Assembly (NCBI RefSeq): GCF_900496995.4
Contig: NC_044012.1
Span: forward strand, 3,100,001 to 3,164,000
DNA length: 64,000 nt
Direction of reading: 5' to 3'
Source: Aquila chrysaetos chrysaetos
Lineage: Eukaryota > Chordata > Aves > Accipitriformes > Accipitridae
The notes beneath the pieces were generated by a model. The model saw only the letters and a list, made by a program, of their open reading frames with translations. It did no database searches and was not told where the DNA came from. Numbering within the stretch: the stretch's first letter is position 1; each line of letters opens with the position of its first letter. Shown piece after piece: positions 38,578-50,000 of this stretch. The position numbers and the translations under genes are program-made.

Positions 38578-39610
38578 GCCTCCTTCTCCGCAGACATAGC
38601 GCGGTGGTTCGGGTTGATCTAGACCCAGTTTGGTTCCATTAGTGCCTAAATTCTCCTTTGGGAAAGTTGGTTCTTGTTCTTTGCTGTTTCCAGTCCGGAG
38701 GCTGTATAAATACAGCAGTAAAAATTGCTGAGAAATTAGGTTGGATGCTCAGTGTCTGTCCCATAGACACCATACTGATAAAAATGACTTTTGTACCAAG
38801 CAGGGTAGTCCATGTACTGTTGTCTGTAGCTAATGGCAGGGGGAGGAGGGAGCGTCTGAGCTGTGCGGGAAGGTTAGGGCTGGGAGTGCTTTGCGTTGCC
38901 TTTGTTAATGGCCAGTCAAGCAGAACTGAAAATCAACAGCTATAACGACCTGCCCCAGTGGTCTGCAACTTGGACCTTGCTCAGAATAGCAATTGGGTAG
39001 GAGGTGACTCTTGGAAAAACCTTAAAATGCTCAAATGTAGGAAATTCTTTCCAGAAATCAGGTTGGTTTCCCCCCCCGCCCCCAAAGAGTCCTGCTGATG
39101 GAGGATAGGGTATGCCTTCCAAGGAGAACCTTCTCAAATTCTTTATTTTTGCTGAGAGGTTTGTATGTTTATTTGTAATACCAAAGTATTCTGAAATTTG
39201 GAAACCAATGCAGGGTTGATATATGTAAATGTTGAATATAAGAACTTGGGAATCTTAATTTTTCCTAACCAGAGACAGAGTTTATATAAATATTATATAT
39301 CTTTAATTTTAAAGATTGCAGTGTAGTGTGACTAGTTGGCTTCACCCTCCCAAACGCATGTGTTGGTCTCTCCCAAGCGTGACCAGGCAGCGGCATCCAT
39401 GTGTAAATCCTCATTAACACGCTTTGTGTGTGCACCCAGCACGGGGGAGCTGCTTGGGCATGGGGCTTGTGCCTTGCAGCGGACACGAACCAGGACTGTA
39501 CATGTGTGTGTGCTACTAAGCTGCCTATTTATTTCATGCCTGAAGTTTATGAAATTTTAAAATTTTTTTTTATCTTCCTGCAATTAAAGTGCTATATTTT
39601 GTATTTTACC
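38578..39610 (+). other. IRF8: IRF8 3' UTR
   Basis: About 1.0 kb from the stop to the inferred cleavage site. It becomes AU-rich towards the end, with ATTTAT or TTTATTT motifs near 39142, 39169 and 39527. Such elements could shorten mRNA life, as expected for an inducible regulator. The 3' end is inferred from the ATTAAA signal. Confidence 0.75.
39583..39588 (+). terminator. IRF8: IRF8 polyadenylation signal ATTAAA
   Basis: ATTAAA, the commonest variant signal, is followed at about 20-35 bp by T-rich and then GT-rich sequence (TTGTATTTTACC, GTGGTTTTTGGTTG). No AATAAA occurs closer to the stop codon. Confidence 0.75.
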
Positions 39611-40473
39611 TTGCAATGTGGTTTTTGGTTGCGATGAGTGGGGTGTTGTATCTTTGGTGGTGGTGGGGGAAAGAGCCTGGTATCTCTGACTTGCTCCTGC
39701 GGTGGGGTCTGTGTTAAGCCTCTGCTGTCACCTCTCTCCTACTCCATATCTGCCCGGCTTCATCTCTGGGGCAGGAGAGACGTGAGCCAAAATGCTGTAA
39801 TGCGATGGAGCGAGGAAAAGGGTATCGCTTGTTGGGCCTTGATTCAAGGGAACATGAAGGTGGGTCCCTGCCCATCTACCACAGCACTGATGTGGGCTGT
39901 GATGCTCCAAGGTCATGGGATGGGGGTCAGTTATTTATGGTCCTGCTCAAAGACATACTGTAGTCCCTTCCTCCTTCATTGCCTGGTGGAGCCGTTCCCT
40001 GCTGTATTCTCCATCCACCTTTCTCATGGGGCATGGTTAGTGGTGGTGGGCGTTGTTTGGGGAGAACCGAGGGCAAAAAGGGAGCATCTGCCTTGATCAA
40101 ACAACAAAGTCAAATGTTGCAGCAGGGGAGACAGAGCATCTGCGTCCTTACCTGCCTTCGCTTCAAGCCTGTGTTTGGGGCAGCACCTCAAGAGGTTCTG
40201 GAAGGGTGTGAAGACCATGTTTTGGTCTGTCACCTTGCCCCCTGTGATGGAAAACCACCACCCGCTCCTTCCCCGCAGCAGGCTCTGCCATGTGCCAAGG
40301 GGTGCAGGCAGGGAAGCACCAGCCTTCATGGGGTGACCCTGGTACCCAAGGTACTGGGGGATGTAGGCACTTGTGAAGGGGATGCCTGGAGATCCAGGCA
40401 GCTGGAGGCTGTGTCTCCTTAGAAGATGCTGAGGAGGTGGATGCAAAGCTGTTCTCCCTGCTTGGATATCAAA
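39611..40473. other. intergenic, IRF8 end to solo LTR
   Basis: About 0.86 kb of moderately GC-rich sequence. I find no coding exon, RNA gene or recognisable repeat. Confidence 0.7.
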
Positions 40474-40749
40474 GCAGATGTCCTGGTTTTGGCTGGAATA
40501 AAGTTAACTTTCTTAGTACCTGGTGTAGTGCTGAGTTTTGGATTTAGGATGAGAATAATGTTGATAACACACTGATGTTTTAGTTGTTGCTAAGCAGTGT
40601 TTATACTAAGTCAAGGACTTTTCAGCTTTTCGTACTGCCCTGCCAGCGGAGGTTGGGAATGCACAACAAGCTGGGAGGGGACACAGCCAGGACAGCTGAG
40701 CCAAAGGAGCCAAAGGGGTATTCCATACCATATTATGTCATGCCCAGTC

Positions 40750-40755
40750 TATAAA
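40750..40755 (+). promoter_or_regulatory. TATA box of the solo LTR
   Basis: TATAAA in the middle of the LTR, on the same strand as IRF8. It could act as a promoter in some tissue, but nothing here shows that it does. Confidence 0.6.
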
Positions 40756-40890
40756 CTGGGGGGAGTTGGTCAGGGGCACCATGGCTCAGGGGTTTGGCTG
40801 GGCATCAGTCAGCAGGTGGTGAGCAATTGTATGGTGCATCACTTGTTTTGTATATTCTATTATTATTATTTTCCCTTTCTTTTCTGTCCT

Positions 40891-40896
40891 ATTAAA
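40891..40896 (+). terminator. polyadenylation signal of the solo LTR
   Basis: ATTAAA, 141 bp after the LTR TATA box, followed by T-rich sequence. It could also terminate plus-strand transcripts that run on from IRF8. Confidence 0.6.
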
Positions 40897-41028
40897 CTGT
40901 CTTTATCTTAACCTACAAGTTTTACTTTTTTTCCCTGATTCTCTTCCCCCATCCCACTGAAGGGGAGGGAGGGAGTGAGCAGTTGTGTTGTGCTTAATTG
41001 TTGGCAGGGGTTAAACCATGACAGCAGA

Positions 41029-44000
41029 TCAGCCCTTTTTTGCTGCTCTACCTTTTTCTATTAATGACAGAGGCCTCCCAAAGCATGAGTGTGTGGTCAG
41101 GGCACAGTTAAGACCTGAGGACCCTGAGCCGGAGTGGGTTGACTGGGTCCTTCCAAGGGTAAGCAGTAGGTGCACAGTGCACAACATACAACTTATATCA
41201 CCTAAAAAGTGCTCTGAGATGGGAGACCTAGCTGAAACTTTGTGGTTATACATTAGGATTAAAGGGAGGCCCAAGTTATTTATGCTATGAGCACCCCACT
41301 CTATGGCTAAGCTGTTCTCCATGCCCCAGCCGTGTTGGTGGGATGCTCGTAGTCCTGCCTGCGCCCTTGTGCGTGTCCCCTGCAGGCTTTGCGGCACGTG
41401 GCTTCGGCGCTTCTGAGCGGAGACGGCTGCAGACCGAGATTTTTGAGGACGCACCAGGATCCTACGTGCAATGAAGTCCCCCAACTCCTGTAAGCTCTTA
41501 CGGGATGCTTGGTCACGGAGGTGGGGATTGCACCTCGTAGGTGCACTGTCAGCGTTCGTCCCCAGCCTTCCCCTGCTCCTCCTGAGGACCATTGCAGCAT
41601 CCCCCGTGGGGTTTAATCCTGTCCTTTGTGCTCCCTCAGAGCCTGAGGAAGACTCACCTCCCTGTGGGTGAGGTGCCTGGTGTGGGGGGGGGGAGGCAGG
41701 AGGTGGGAGCAAGGCACCCACTGCGGTTTGCGCTGGAACAACGCGTGCCCACTTGTGAAACACATGATGGGCTGCAGGCTGGGACGCCATAAACACCGCT
41801 TGCGGTTTCCCCAGATGTCCTGGTGCAAGTCCTTCCTCAGAAACCACCATCTTGCGCTCGCCTGGAGCCACCTGCTACGTATTCAGGGCTCTTTCAATTT
41901 CCACCCCAAGACCGCGGAAGAGTGGTGGGGAGCAGAGGTACCTTTTGTTGGACCCGGCTGCACTGTTTATTTTTAGTGTTACCATCACGCCTCAGAGCCC
42001 AGAGCTCGGTTTGGGACCTTGCTGTGTAAAACCAGCAGCACGGCTACCATTCCTAATGGCTTTCAAGCCATGTCCGAGAGGGACAACTGGTAGGCGTGGA
42101 GGGACTGGGAAGGAAACCGTGGGACAGGGTCTTATGGCAGAGGTGGGATGCAAGAAGGATAACACCCTGCATGGCTGCAGGCAGGGTCCCCTTTTTTGCT
42201 CAGGTCTCGGGTAGGACTCGCAGTAGCGTTGGGTTCGTGCTTAATGCTTGGCCCAAGCCGGACTTCCCCATTCCGAAATCCAACACGGGAGAAGGCTCCG
42301 AGGCTGATGCTGACTCGCAGACAAAGGACCAGCAGACAAGAGCAGGTTTCGAGGTAACTGCACCAGATTGCACTAAGGGATGCTCTCGCCCAGACTTGCG
42401 GTAGCCTTTGTAAAAGCCAGGAGGAATTTCTGCACATCTCATACTTTTCCCCAAACCTCTTGGCCAAGCAGGCAGGGCACTGCCATCCCCATCACCCTGG
42501 CTGGGGAGCTGGTGCTGGTGGTGTCCAGGAATGCCCCGACCCAGAGGCAGCACCTGCATCCCAAGCACCCGTCCCTGCACCTCGCCTGATCCCCGGCAGC
42601 TCCGGTGAGCTGCTCGGTGCAGCTGCGCCGAATCTTAGTGGTTTTGGGTGACCGGAGACTCAAATACTTTCGTTGGTTTCTGTTCACTTGGGTTCTTCTC
42701 TATGGCCTCACTGAAGTGAAACCTCGGTGCCTGGTGTCTGCTCTTCTTCGTCAATGGCTCATCTGTTGGCAAGTCCCAACAGTGACCCACGTCTTCAGGT
42801 GGGGGTCCCATCCCCAAATCCTGGGGATGCAGTACCCACTGCATACAGCATCTGTGGCACAGGCTGCATCCTCTCTACTGAATGATTCTCACTGGTGTAG
42901 CAGGATCATGGGTAGCATGAATGAGAAGCTCAAAGGCTGTCATCTCCCAAATGCTTGCTGCTTGTCCAAATGGGATTTCCTACACCTTGAGCATGTGTTT
43001 GAGTTGGAGCAGTAATGCCATCAAACTCCCACCTGATGTGGAAATATTTCCTTGCTTCCCGGGAAGGCCAACCCAGGTACCAGGTCCTGCTGCTCCTCTG
43101 GAGAGGGCTGCAATCCCTGAGGACATGGGAAGGTACTTTCTGGGAGATGCCCACGCTAAACTCCTGCCTTCAGGAGCAGAAGGGGAGAGTGAAAATTTCA
43201 CATGGGAAAGAGAGAGGAGCTTGGTTTCCAGGGAGGAAGACTGACCTTTGCTTGCAAGAGATACATGGTTCTCCTTAGGCATGTTTGGGAAGAAGCAATG
43301 TGCTTACCCAATCCTCCTATCAGCCAGCAGAGAAGGGTGGAGCAGGGCAGACAATGTGAGGGAATTTTCTATCGACGCCTTCTCTAAGGTCTTCCAACAT
43401 AAAGACATCTACTCTGTGGTGTACACTGGAGTACTTTGATTTCTAGGTGCTGAAAAGGACTTGATAAACCTGATGCTTTGCTCACTGACTTGGGGTGTTA
43501 TTTGGGTTTAAAGCCAACCTTACTGCTGAGATTTGTCACGGCTGGAAGGTGGTTGTGCCACTGGGGAAGCATTTTCCATGGGACAAAATGAGCCTGGTTA
43601 TATCCTGCAACGTTCTCAGTCTTGTTCCTTAATGTGCTTCAGTAGTTTCCCACGATGTGCCCTTCAACAAATGCAAAAAGGACCGTGGCATGTGGCTTCA
43701 GGAGCAGAATTCAGTCTCCGCGAGGACAACCCTCTTCTACCCATCCCTCCTACACGCTTGAAAAGCATGGTGAGGAGTTACCTGGTGACAAGTCTCCTGC
43801 ATGGAGAACAAGCTTGCTGGACTGGGGAGAAGGAAGGTGAGGTTTGGTCCTGCTAAAGCTCCTGAGATTTAGCCCATCTCATCCTGGAGAAAGAGCAAAA
43901 GCTCTGCAGCCATCTCCATCCAGCTCTGGAGGCCAAAAGTGCTCTGTGCAGAGGGACGACCACAATTCAATCGTAGGTCCCAGCTCACAGTTGAACTGCT

Positions 44001-47000
44001 CAGGAATACAACGTAAACCAGCTACAGCTGCTTCCTCCAACCTGCTGCTGCTGCTTGGCGTGGGCCCCCACCGGCCTCTATAGGCGTTAGAAAAGAAACA
44101 GTCACTTTTTATTTCTAGACACCAGGGTTTCCAACTGGTTTGATTGCTCAATGCCCCCATTTCAGCACAGCAGCCTGTCCACGACGAGCATCTCTGGGCT
44201 CTTCCTGCGAGCGTGTTGTAATATGGGAAGCACCCTCCTTCGCATGGTCACCAGCGGCAGGACATGTCCTCCCTGCCCTCGGGAAGGCAGGAGAGCTGCA
44301 CGGGGGCTCGTACCTCCCTCTCCAAGGGGTTTGTACCCCCTTGGGTGATCTTATCGCCAAGGGCATCTCAGTGGTGCCTTGTGAAGGAAGCCTGGCAGGA
44401 CAACCCACCTAGAGTTGTCCTTGGTGGGACTCGGAGGACTTGCATCGTTGCGTGACTGCTCAGTGCTCAAACTGGCATTACGTGGCACTCCCAATTCACG
44501 CTTGCTTTGGATGGTCACCCTATGTGGCTGGTGGGACTTGGTTCATGTGTCAAAGCACAGCTCTCCTAAAGTCAGACCTGTGCAGGCAACGGAAGGGGAG
44601 CGATGGTCTAAAGGCACCTCTACAGCTCTGGGCATCTCAGCTTCGTCAGGGCTGGCTGAGAAGGGAGATGAGGCGGCTGGCAGAGCTGAGGGTGGGAAGG
44701 CTGAAGTTGCAGGATCTGAGCCTGCGGAGACAGCCAGCCTGCTGATTTCCTCAAGCGAAGCTTGGCTGCAGAAAGGTCTCACGCAGAGGAAAGGAGATCC
44801 CAAACTCCAGCAAGCATGACAGCCACTTATTTTTCTGAATCCATTTTTGACAGATGAGCTCTTCCTCCTGCAAGTCTTTGCTGTAACACCAGATACAAGG
44901 TCATGAAAACAGGCTCCACCCAACCCACAGCTGCAAAAATACACAGGGGCGAGAAGAAATACGATGATACTTGCTTTGTTTTGTCAGACTTTTGGGTTTA
45001 TTATGAGACCAAGTCTGTGAAACCAAGGTCCAGGCTGAAATCCCCTCCCTTCCCCTCGAGTTTGCATGAGCCTAGATGTTGTGTCCTGCTCTGAGCCTAT
45101 TTTTAGTGCATGCAATTTGCTTGCAATAACACAAACACCCTGATGCATCGAAGTGTCTGGCACCATAAAATACAGTCAGACAGCTTTATGTATGAGTCAC
45201 AACCCACCCAGGTACCAGGTAACCCGGGCCTCTCTTGCTTTTTGGAAGAGTAATATGGAAGGACTTCAACTCAGCCCTAAAACACTCATGAAAATGGGAA
45301 GAAGCGAAAGGGTGTTTCAGGCTGTTGCACAAAGACATCTTTGTAATGTGGCAATTAAAAACATACTCCAAGCTGGAGGAACATTCCTTTTCCTTCTTCC
45401 CCCGCAATGTGTGAGAGTAGCTGGGTGTTCAGAAAACTTTCTCCAGCTATCGATGAGAGTGTAACTCACATGGGTTATGTAAAGCTTCCTTACTTTTGCT
45501 GGATGTTTTACAGGGAAAGGCTGAGAACCACAAACGATAGCATGATTTTGAATTTTGGAGCAAGTAGGCTGTAGATTTCAATAATATCGATCGCCGACGT
45601 GCTACGGTTCCTGGTTCTTCTTCTGAGGGGCTTCAAAGGGAGTTTTGCCCCAGTTCATCTCCTGCATCTCCACTGCAATGAGCCAAGAAAAAAAGTGCTG
45701 GAGGATGGTACACGGGTGTGGGAGCAGCTGCCGTGAATCCTGCGCTGCTTTCACCTATCTGCTGTTTTCTGCTGCAAGACTGGGTGTTGCTGAGCCAAAC
45801 TGTGAGCTTAAGCTGCGTTAAGAAAAAAACGTAGCCTGTATCTTGTAACTCGAGGCTGAGGGAGAGCAGATGGCAGCGACAGTCTCCGTTGCACTGGAAA
45901 GCAAAGCGTGTGGACGGGACTTCTGTTTGCCCTCGCCCACAAGCTGAGTGCCGCGAGAGGCAGCTGTGCCGTGCGGACGCTTGCAGGGCTGTTGTACTTG
46001 GACAGGGAGAGGTGTGTGGAGCAATTTCTATCACCCAACTGGAGGACGAGGTCAGTGATGTCCCTGAAACAGCAGCCGCTGGGCAGCCTCCAGCTGTTCT
46101 GAATGTGGCGCTTGGATCTGGCTGTGATCGGGAATTGCATCTACCTCTTAGCTTGGTGCTGAGCTCCAGCTCGGAAACCGGAGTTGTAATTCAGTGATGG
46201 CCCATTTGCTCACCGAGGCCATAAAGGAAACACACATTTCCTTGACGTCAGATGCCTTGGTGCACCAGAGCCAGGTCTCCACCCAAGCCACACTGCAGCA
46301 GCTGTGTCCAGAGGCCACCAAACATCACCTTGGTCTCTCCATGCCAGCAAAGTCACCTCCACTGGTTAATCCAACCCTCCTCATTCAACCCTGGTCTCCT
46401 CCCACACCAAACAGTCCCATTCCCTGCCTAGCCTTGCACCTGAGGCCAATGCCGTGCAAATCCACCCTGGGACCCGAAACTTCTTGAGGCTCCTGGTGAG
46501 GTTCCTACCAAAACCAGCGTTTCCCCATTTTTTGCACAGCAATGGCAGAGCAGGTCCCCATCAGCTGGGTGCTGCAGTTCCTGGGGGAGGCATGGGGTGG
46601 GGGGACCGAGGTATGTGGAAGCAGCACGGTGGTTCGAAACAAGTGATTCCCTCGTCTGGATCTTTCTGTTCTGTATTTCTCTTGAGAAGTAACCACTTCT
46701 CCCCGAGATAAATCTGGCTCATGGACACGTCCGCAGGACGCAAAAGGCAGTGCGTCTGCAGGTTGGTCTTCCCAGTGAGCACAGCTAGAAAAATAGAGAG
46801 AGGGATCAGTCTAGGGAATGTTTTTATACCTCTGCCCCAGAAAAAATAGTCTCTTTTTATTTTGGAGGAGAGTCTGGACACCTCTTTTGTAAGAATCCCA
46901 AATATTTAGAAATTGCCAGTTTGCTTTGCTGCATCTACCTACGTTCCTGCTCTGGGGTTTTCTCTGTTTGCTCCTAAATGCTCACCGCTACCGTGACCTC

Positions 47001-50000
47001 CCGTCCTTCCCTGGGATGCTGCTGAGGTCTGGAGGAGACCCACTCCGTGAGGAGATAGGCAAAGCCTCACAGCTCTGTCTCCTGGGACGGTGAGTTTTCA
47101 GGTGGAGAAGGGAAGGGGTGACTTGATTGCACTTCATGCAAGGAAGAAAAAGGCAATGGCAATTGTTTCCTGATGGTGTCACGAGCAAGGCCAAGGAGAG
47201 CCTGGAGGAAGGAGCCTCATGGCTGGGAAGCTGGGGAAGGTGGGCTGTGGTGTTCACCACCAAGTGGGAGATCAAAAAGGGGGGGGGGAAAGTGAGGGAT
47301 GAGGATGGATAGAGGGAAAGATTCATTACTGTTGCAGTGAAGGAGGAGCTGGTGGAAGGAAGCCAACAGAGAAAGGTGAACATCTGCTGTACCAAGGCCT
47401 GCCGATGTCCACCCAGCCCAGGTCCTACACCCAACATCAGTCAATAGATCTCTGGGAGAGGAAGGAGCAAGCCTAGCAGATGAATCTTGCTGTGCTGAAC
47501 CCAAAAACCAGTGGCTGAGGGACAGCCTGGACCACAAGTTGTGCCTGCGACATGGTGGGTTGTAGCCCCCAGCACAGCTCTTCTCCATGGACGTCTTTAA
47601 TGCCCTTAAACTGTTCATGACTGTGGTGGCCAGCCCCTATGCAGTGGTGGCCAAGAGATGGACTATGTGGAGAGGGAAGGAGAGAGGAGAGAAGGGATTA
47701 TCCCTGTTGGCCAGGATACAGTGCCGGTCGCTCCTGGAAAAGGGGGAATCTTCTGGGTTCCTCCTGATGAGCCCAAGAGCATCTCTGGTGCACAGCACTG
47801 CCTCGGTTCCTCTTTCCTGGCCGCAGCAAGCAACAGTGCTGAATCTCCTCCCGTGGGGCTAAGATGAGGCAGGAGGCCAGCATCAGGCCAAGCACGGCGG
47901 GGAGAATGAACCTGTTGCGCCCAGCCTGTATGGCTCTGCCCTCGGGGTGGATGTGGGAAACTCTTGGTCTTTACAAGAGACTGGAAATTCTGGTATAATT
48001 ATAGCCTCGCCGTGGGTTGTGAGAAACCAAGGGGCTTTACAGGTTGCCGTGCCGGGCAGTCAAAGTCACGGTATGCAACTCCCCCAGGAGAAATATCGAG
48101 CCCCAGCTGAGCCGTGGTGTGGAGCGGGGCAGGATCGGTGCGAGCCCTCTGGGACTGCCATCAGCCACCCCCTGGAACCCTTTTCTCTGTGCAGTCCTTC
48201 TGCCTGGGGGCTGTGTCCTCTGATGAAACACGTAGTAGTGATGGCTCAGGGAGAAATTGGTTTTCAAGGAGGGCAATGATTTGGGGTGTTTAGAAAAAGC
48301 ATTGGAAGATGTGCTCCAGGGTGGTTGTGGATGAGAAGCCCATCTTCTTAATTTTCCCCCTATCAGCCTTTCTGGGTGAAGCTTCTTCTCACCCCGAGGA
48401 TGCCAAGAGATGCCATCGTAGGAAGGTTTTGAGTAGCAAGCAGGCAGGCGTCTGTCTGGGCTGGTTTACTAGCGCCCATCCTAGCCTGGAGCTCTAATTA
48501 CCGTGAGTCTGAAACTGCACTTCAATGTAGGGGTCTAACGCTGCAGGTTTGCAGCCCTTGGCGTGAAAGCAGGAGCGTGAAAGCAAAACCTTGCCTTGGT
48601 TTTGCCTTGTTCAGATATTATTTCATGTTTCTAGTAAAGTGACAACATCAGTTAGAGTTGCTGGAGGAAAACGGGTTGCTGTATTCGTTGCTGCATGGGC
48701 TGCCGTGTCTTTTCTGGTCCCCCCCCCCCAACTTTGGCTCTCGAGTAGTTTAAACACTTAAGTACGATAGTGGAAAACTGAGGTTTTTCACCCTAATTTT
48801 TATGAAACTGATATAGCTTATAGCAACCTATTTCTAAAGTGAGAAATGATAGAAATGCTAGAAATGATGACTGCAGCCTACGGAGCATTTTTGCACAGCA
48901 GCATCAACCCCAAGTGCAGGACCAACGAAAGCCTTGCCTGCTCATGAAGGTTTATTTGCCGAAAGCTGCATCATCCAAGGCCGCTCATGCCGGTTATTGC
49001 CTTGCACCACCATGATTCATTCATCTCCAGACAACCAGGAGTCATTTAGCAGGAGCTGATGCATCACGACCCGGTCCTTGAGATATCATACGCCTTATCA
49101 TCCCTGGAGGACGGTCGGTGGAGGTAAGGCTGGAAATCAGCAGGGTGAATTTAATAATTCACTCTCAATTTGCGTGGCCGTCACTGATGGATGCTGAGGT
49201 CTTGCCAGAGAGGTGATCTGATATTCAGGGCAGGGCCAGATCTTAAAATAGGAGGACGGGAATGAATCGTAAGGTTTGTTTTCTCTTTTATTGGCACGCT
49301 GTAAAGGTTCACATCCAGCCTGAGCCATCAGCTGGGCATGATGTGGTAATCCTGGCTTTCCGGGAATCGTGCCCGCGGCTGCACGTGGACTCGCTGCTCT
49401 TCCCTTCCCCCCTAGCTGAGCTGGCTTTAGCACACCTCTGGTTTTCCTGAGATAAGAAATATTTGTAAGTCGATCATATCTCTCCTATTCCTTTCTTTTC
49501 TGCAATTTTAGCCCCTTTATTATTTCTTGGGGCCAGAAAAGGAGGCCGGCGGGGTCAGAGCTGCTTTAGGTCAGCCCTGCTGCCCTGGATGTTCAACCAG
49601 CTTTTCTCAGGGTGGATTTGGGACAGACCCAATTCTCCCCAAAACCATCATCTTTCCATCACACACTTCGGCTTCTGAGGCTGCAGGTGCAGCTATTTCA
49701 GCTGGCTCCAAAATAGCCCTGCTGCCTATGAAAGATGAGTGCTTAAGCTTTGAAAATCCACAAAGCTACAAAAAAAAAATCCCCAGCCCTTCCTCCTGAC
49801 GCCGAGAGCTGCTCTCAGTTTTATACGCTGGCAAAACCTGGAGTTTCACTGAAACAAGCTGCAAAAATGCCTCGCCGTCCTGTAACCCCTGCCCTTTTTG
49901 CAGCTATTTATTGTGTGGTTTTGTTACAGCCTCCTCCTGTATCTTGACTTAAAGAGGGATTCTGGCTCATGACCAAGTTTTGAAAAGCAAATAGATAAAA

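Larger units (their letters stand above)
40474..41028 (+). mobile_element. avian endogenous retrovirus solo LTR with target-site duplication
   Basis: The LTR runs from TGTCCTGG (40479) to CATGACA (41023), 545 bp, with TG...CA ends. It is flanked by the direct repeat GCAGA (40474-40478 and 41024-41028). It contains a TATAAA at 40750 and a polyadenylation signal ATTAAA at 40891, in the order expected of a plus-strand LTR. The overall sequence is one I recognise as a widespread avian ERV LTR. A 5-bp duplication fits an ERVL-type element, though the class is not proven. No gag, pol or env remains are attached, so it is a solo LTR left by recombination between two LTRs. Confidence 0.9.

Noticed and set aside
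40479-41023. Remains of retroviral genes linked to the LTR
   Set aside because: The sequence between the two target-site duplications is LTR only, and no gag, pol or env similarity was seen on either side. It is a solo LTR.
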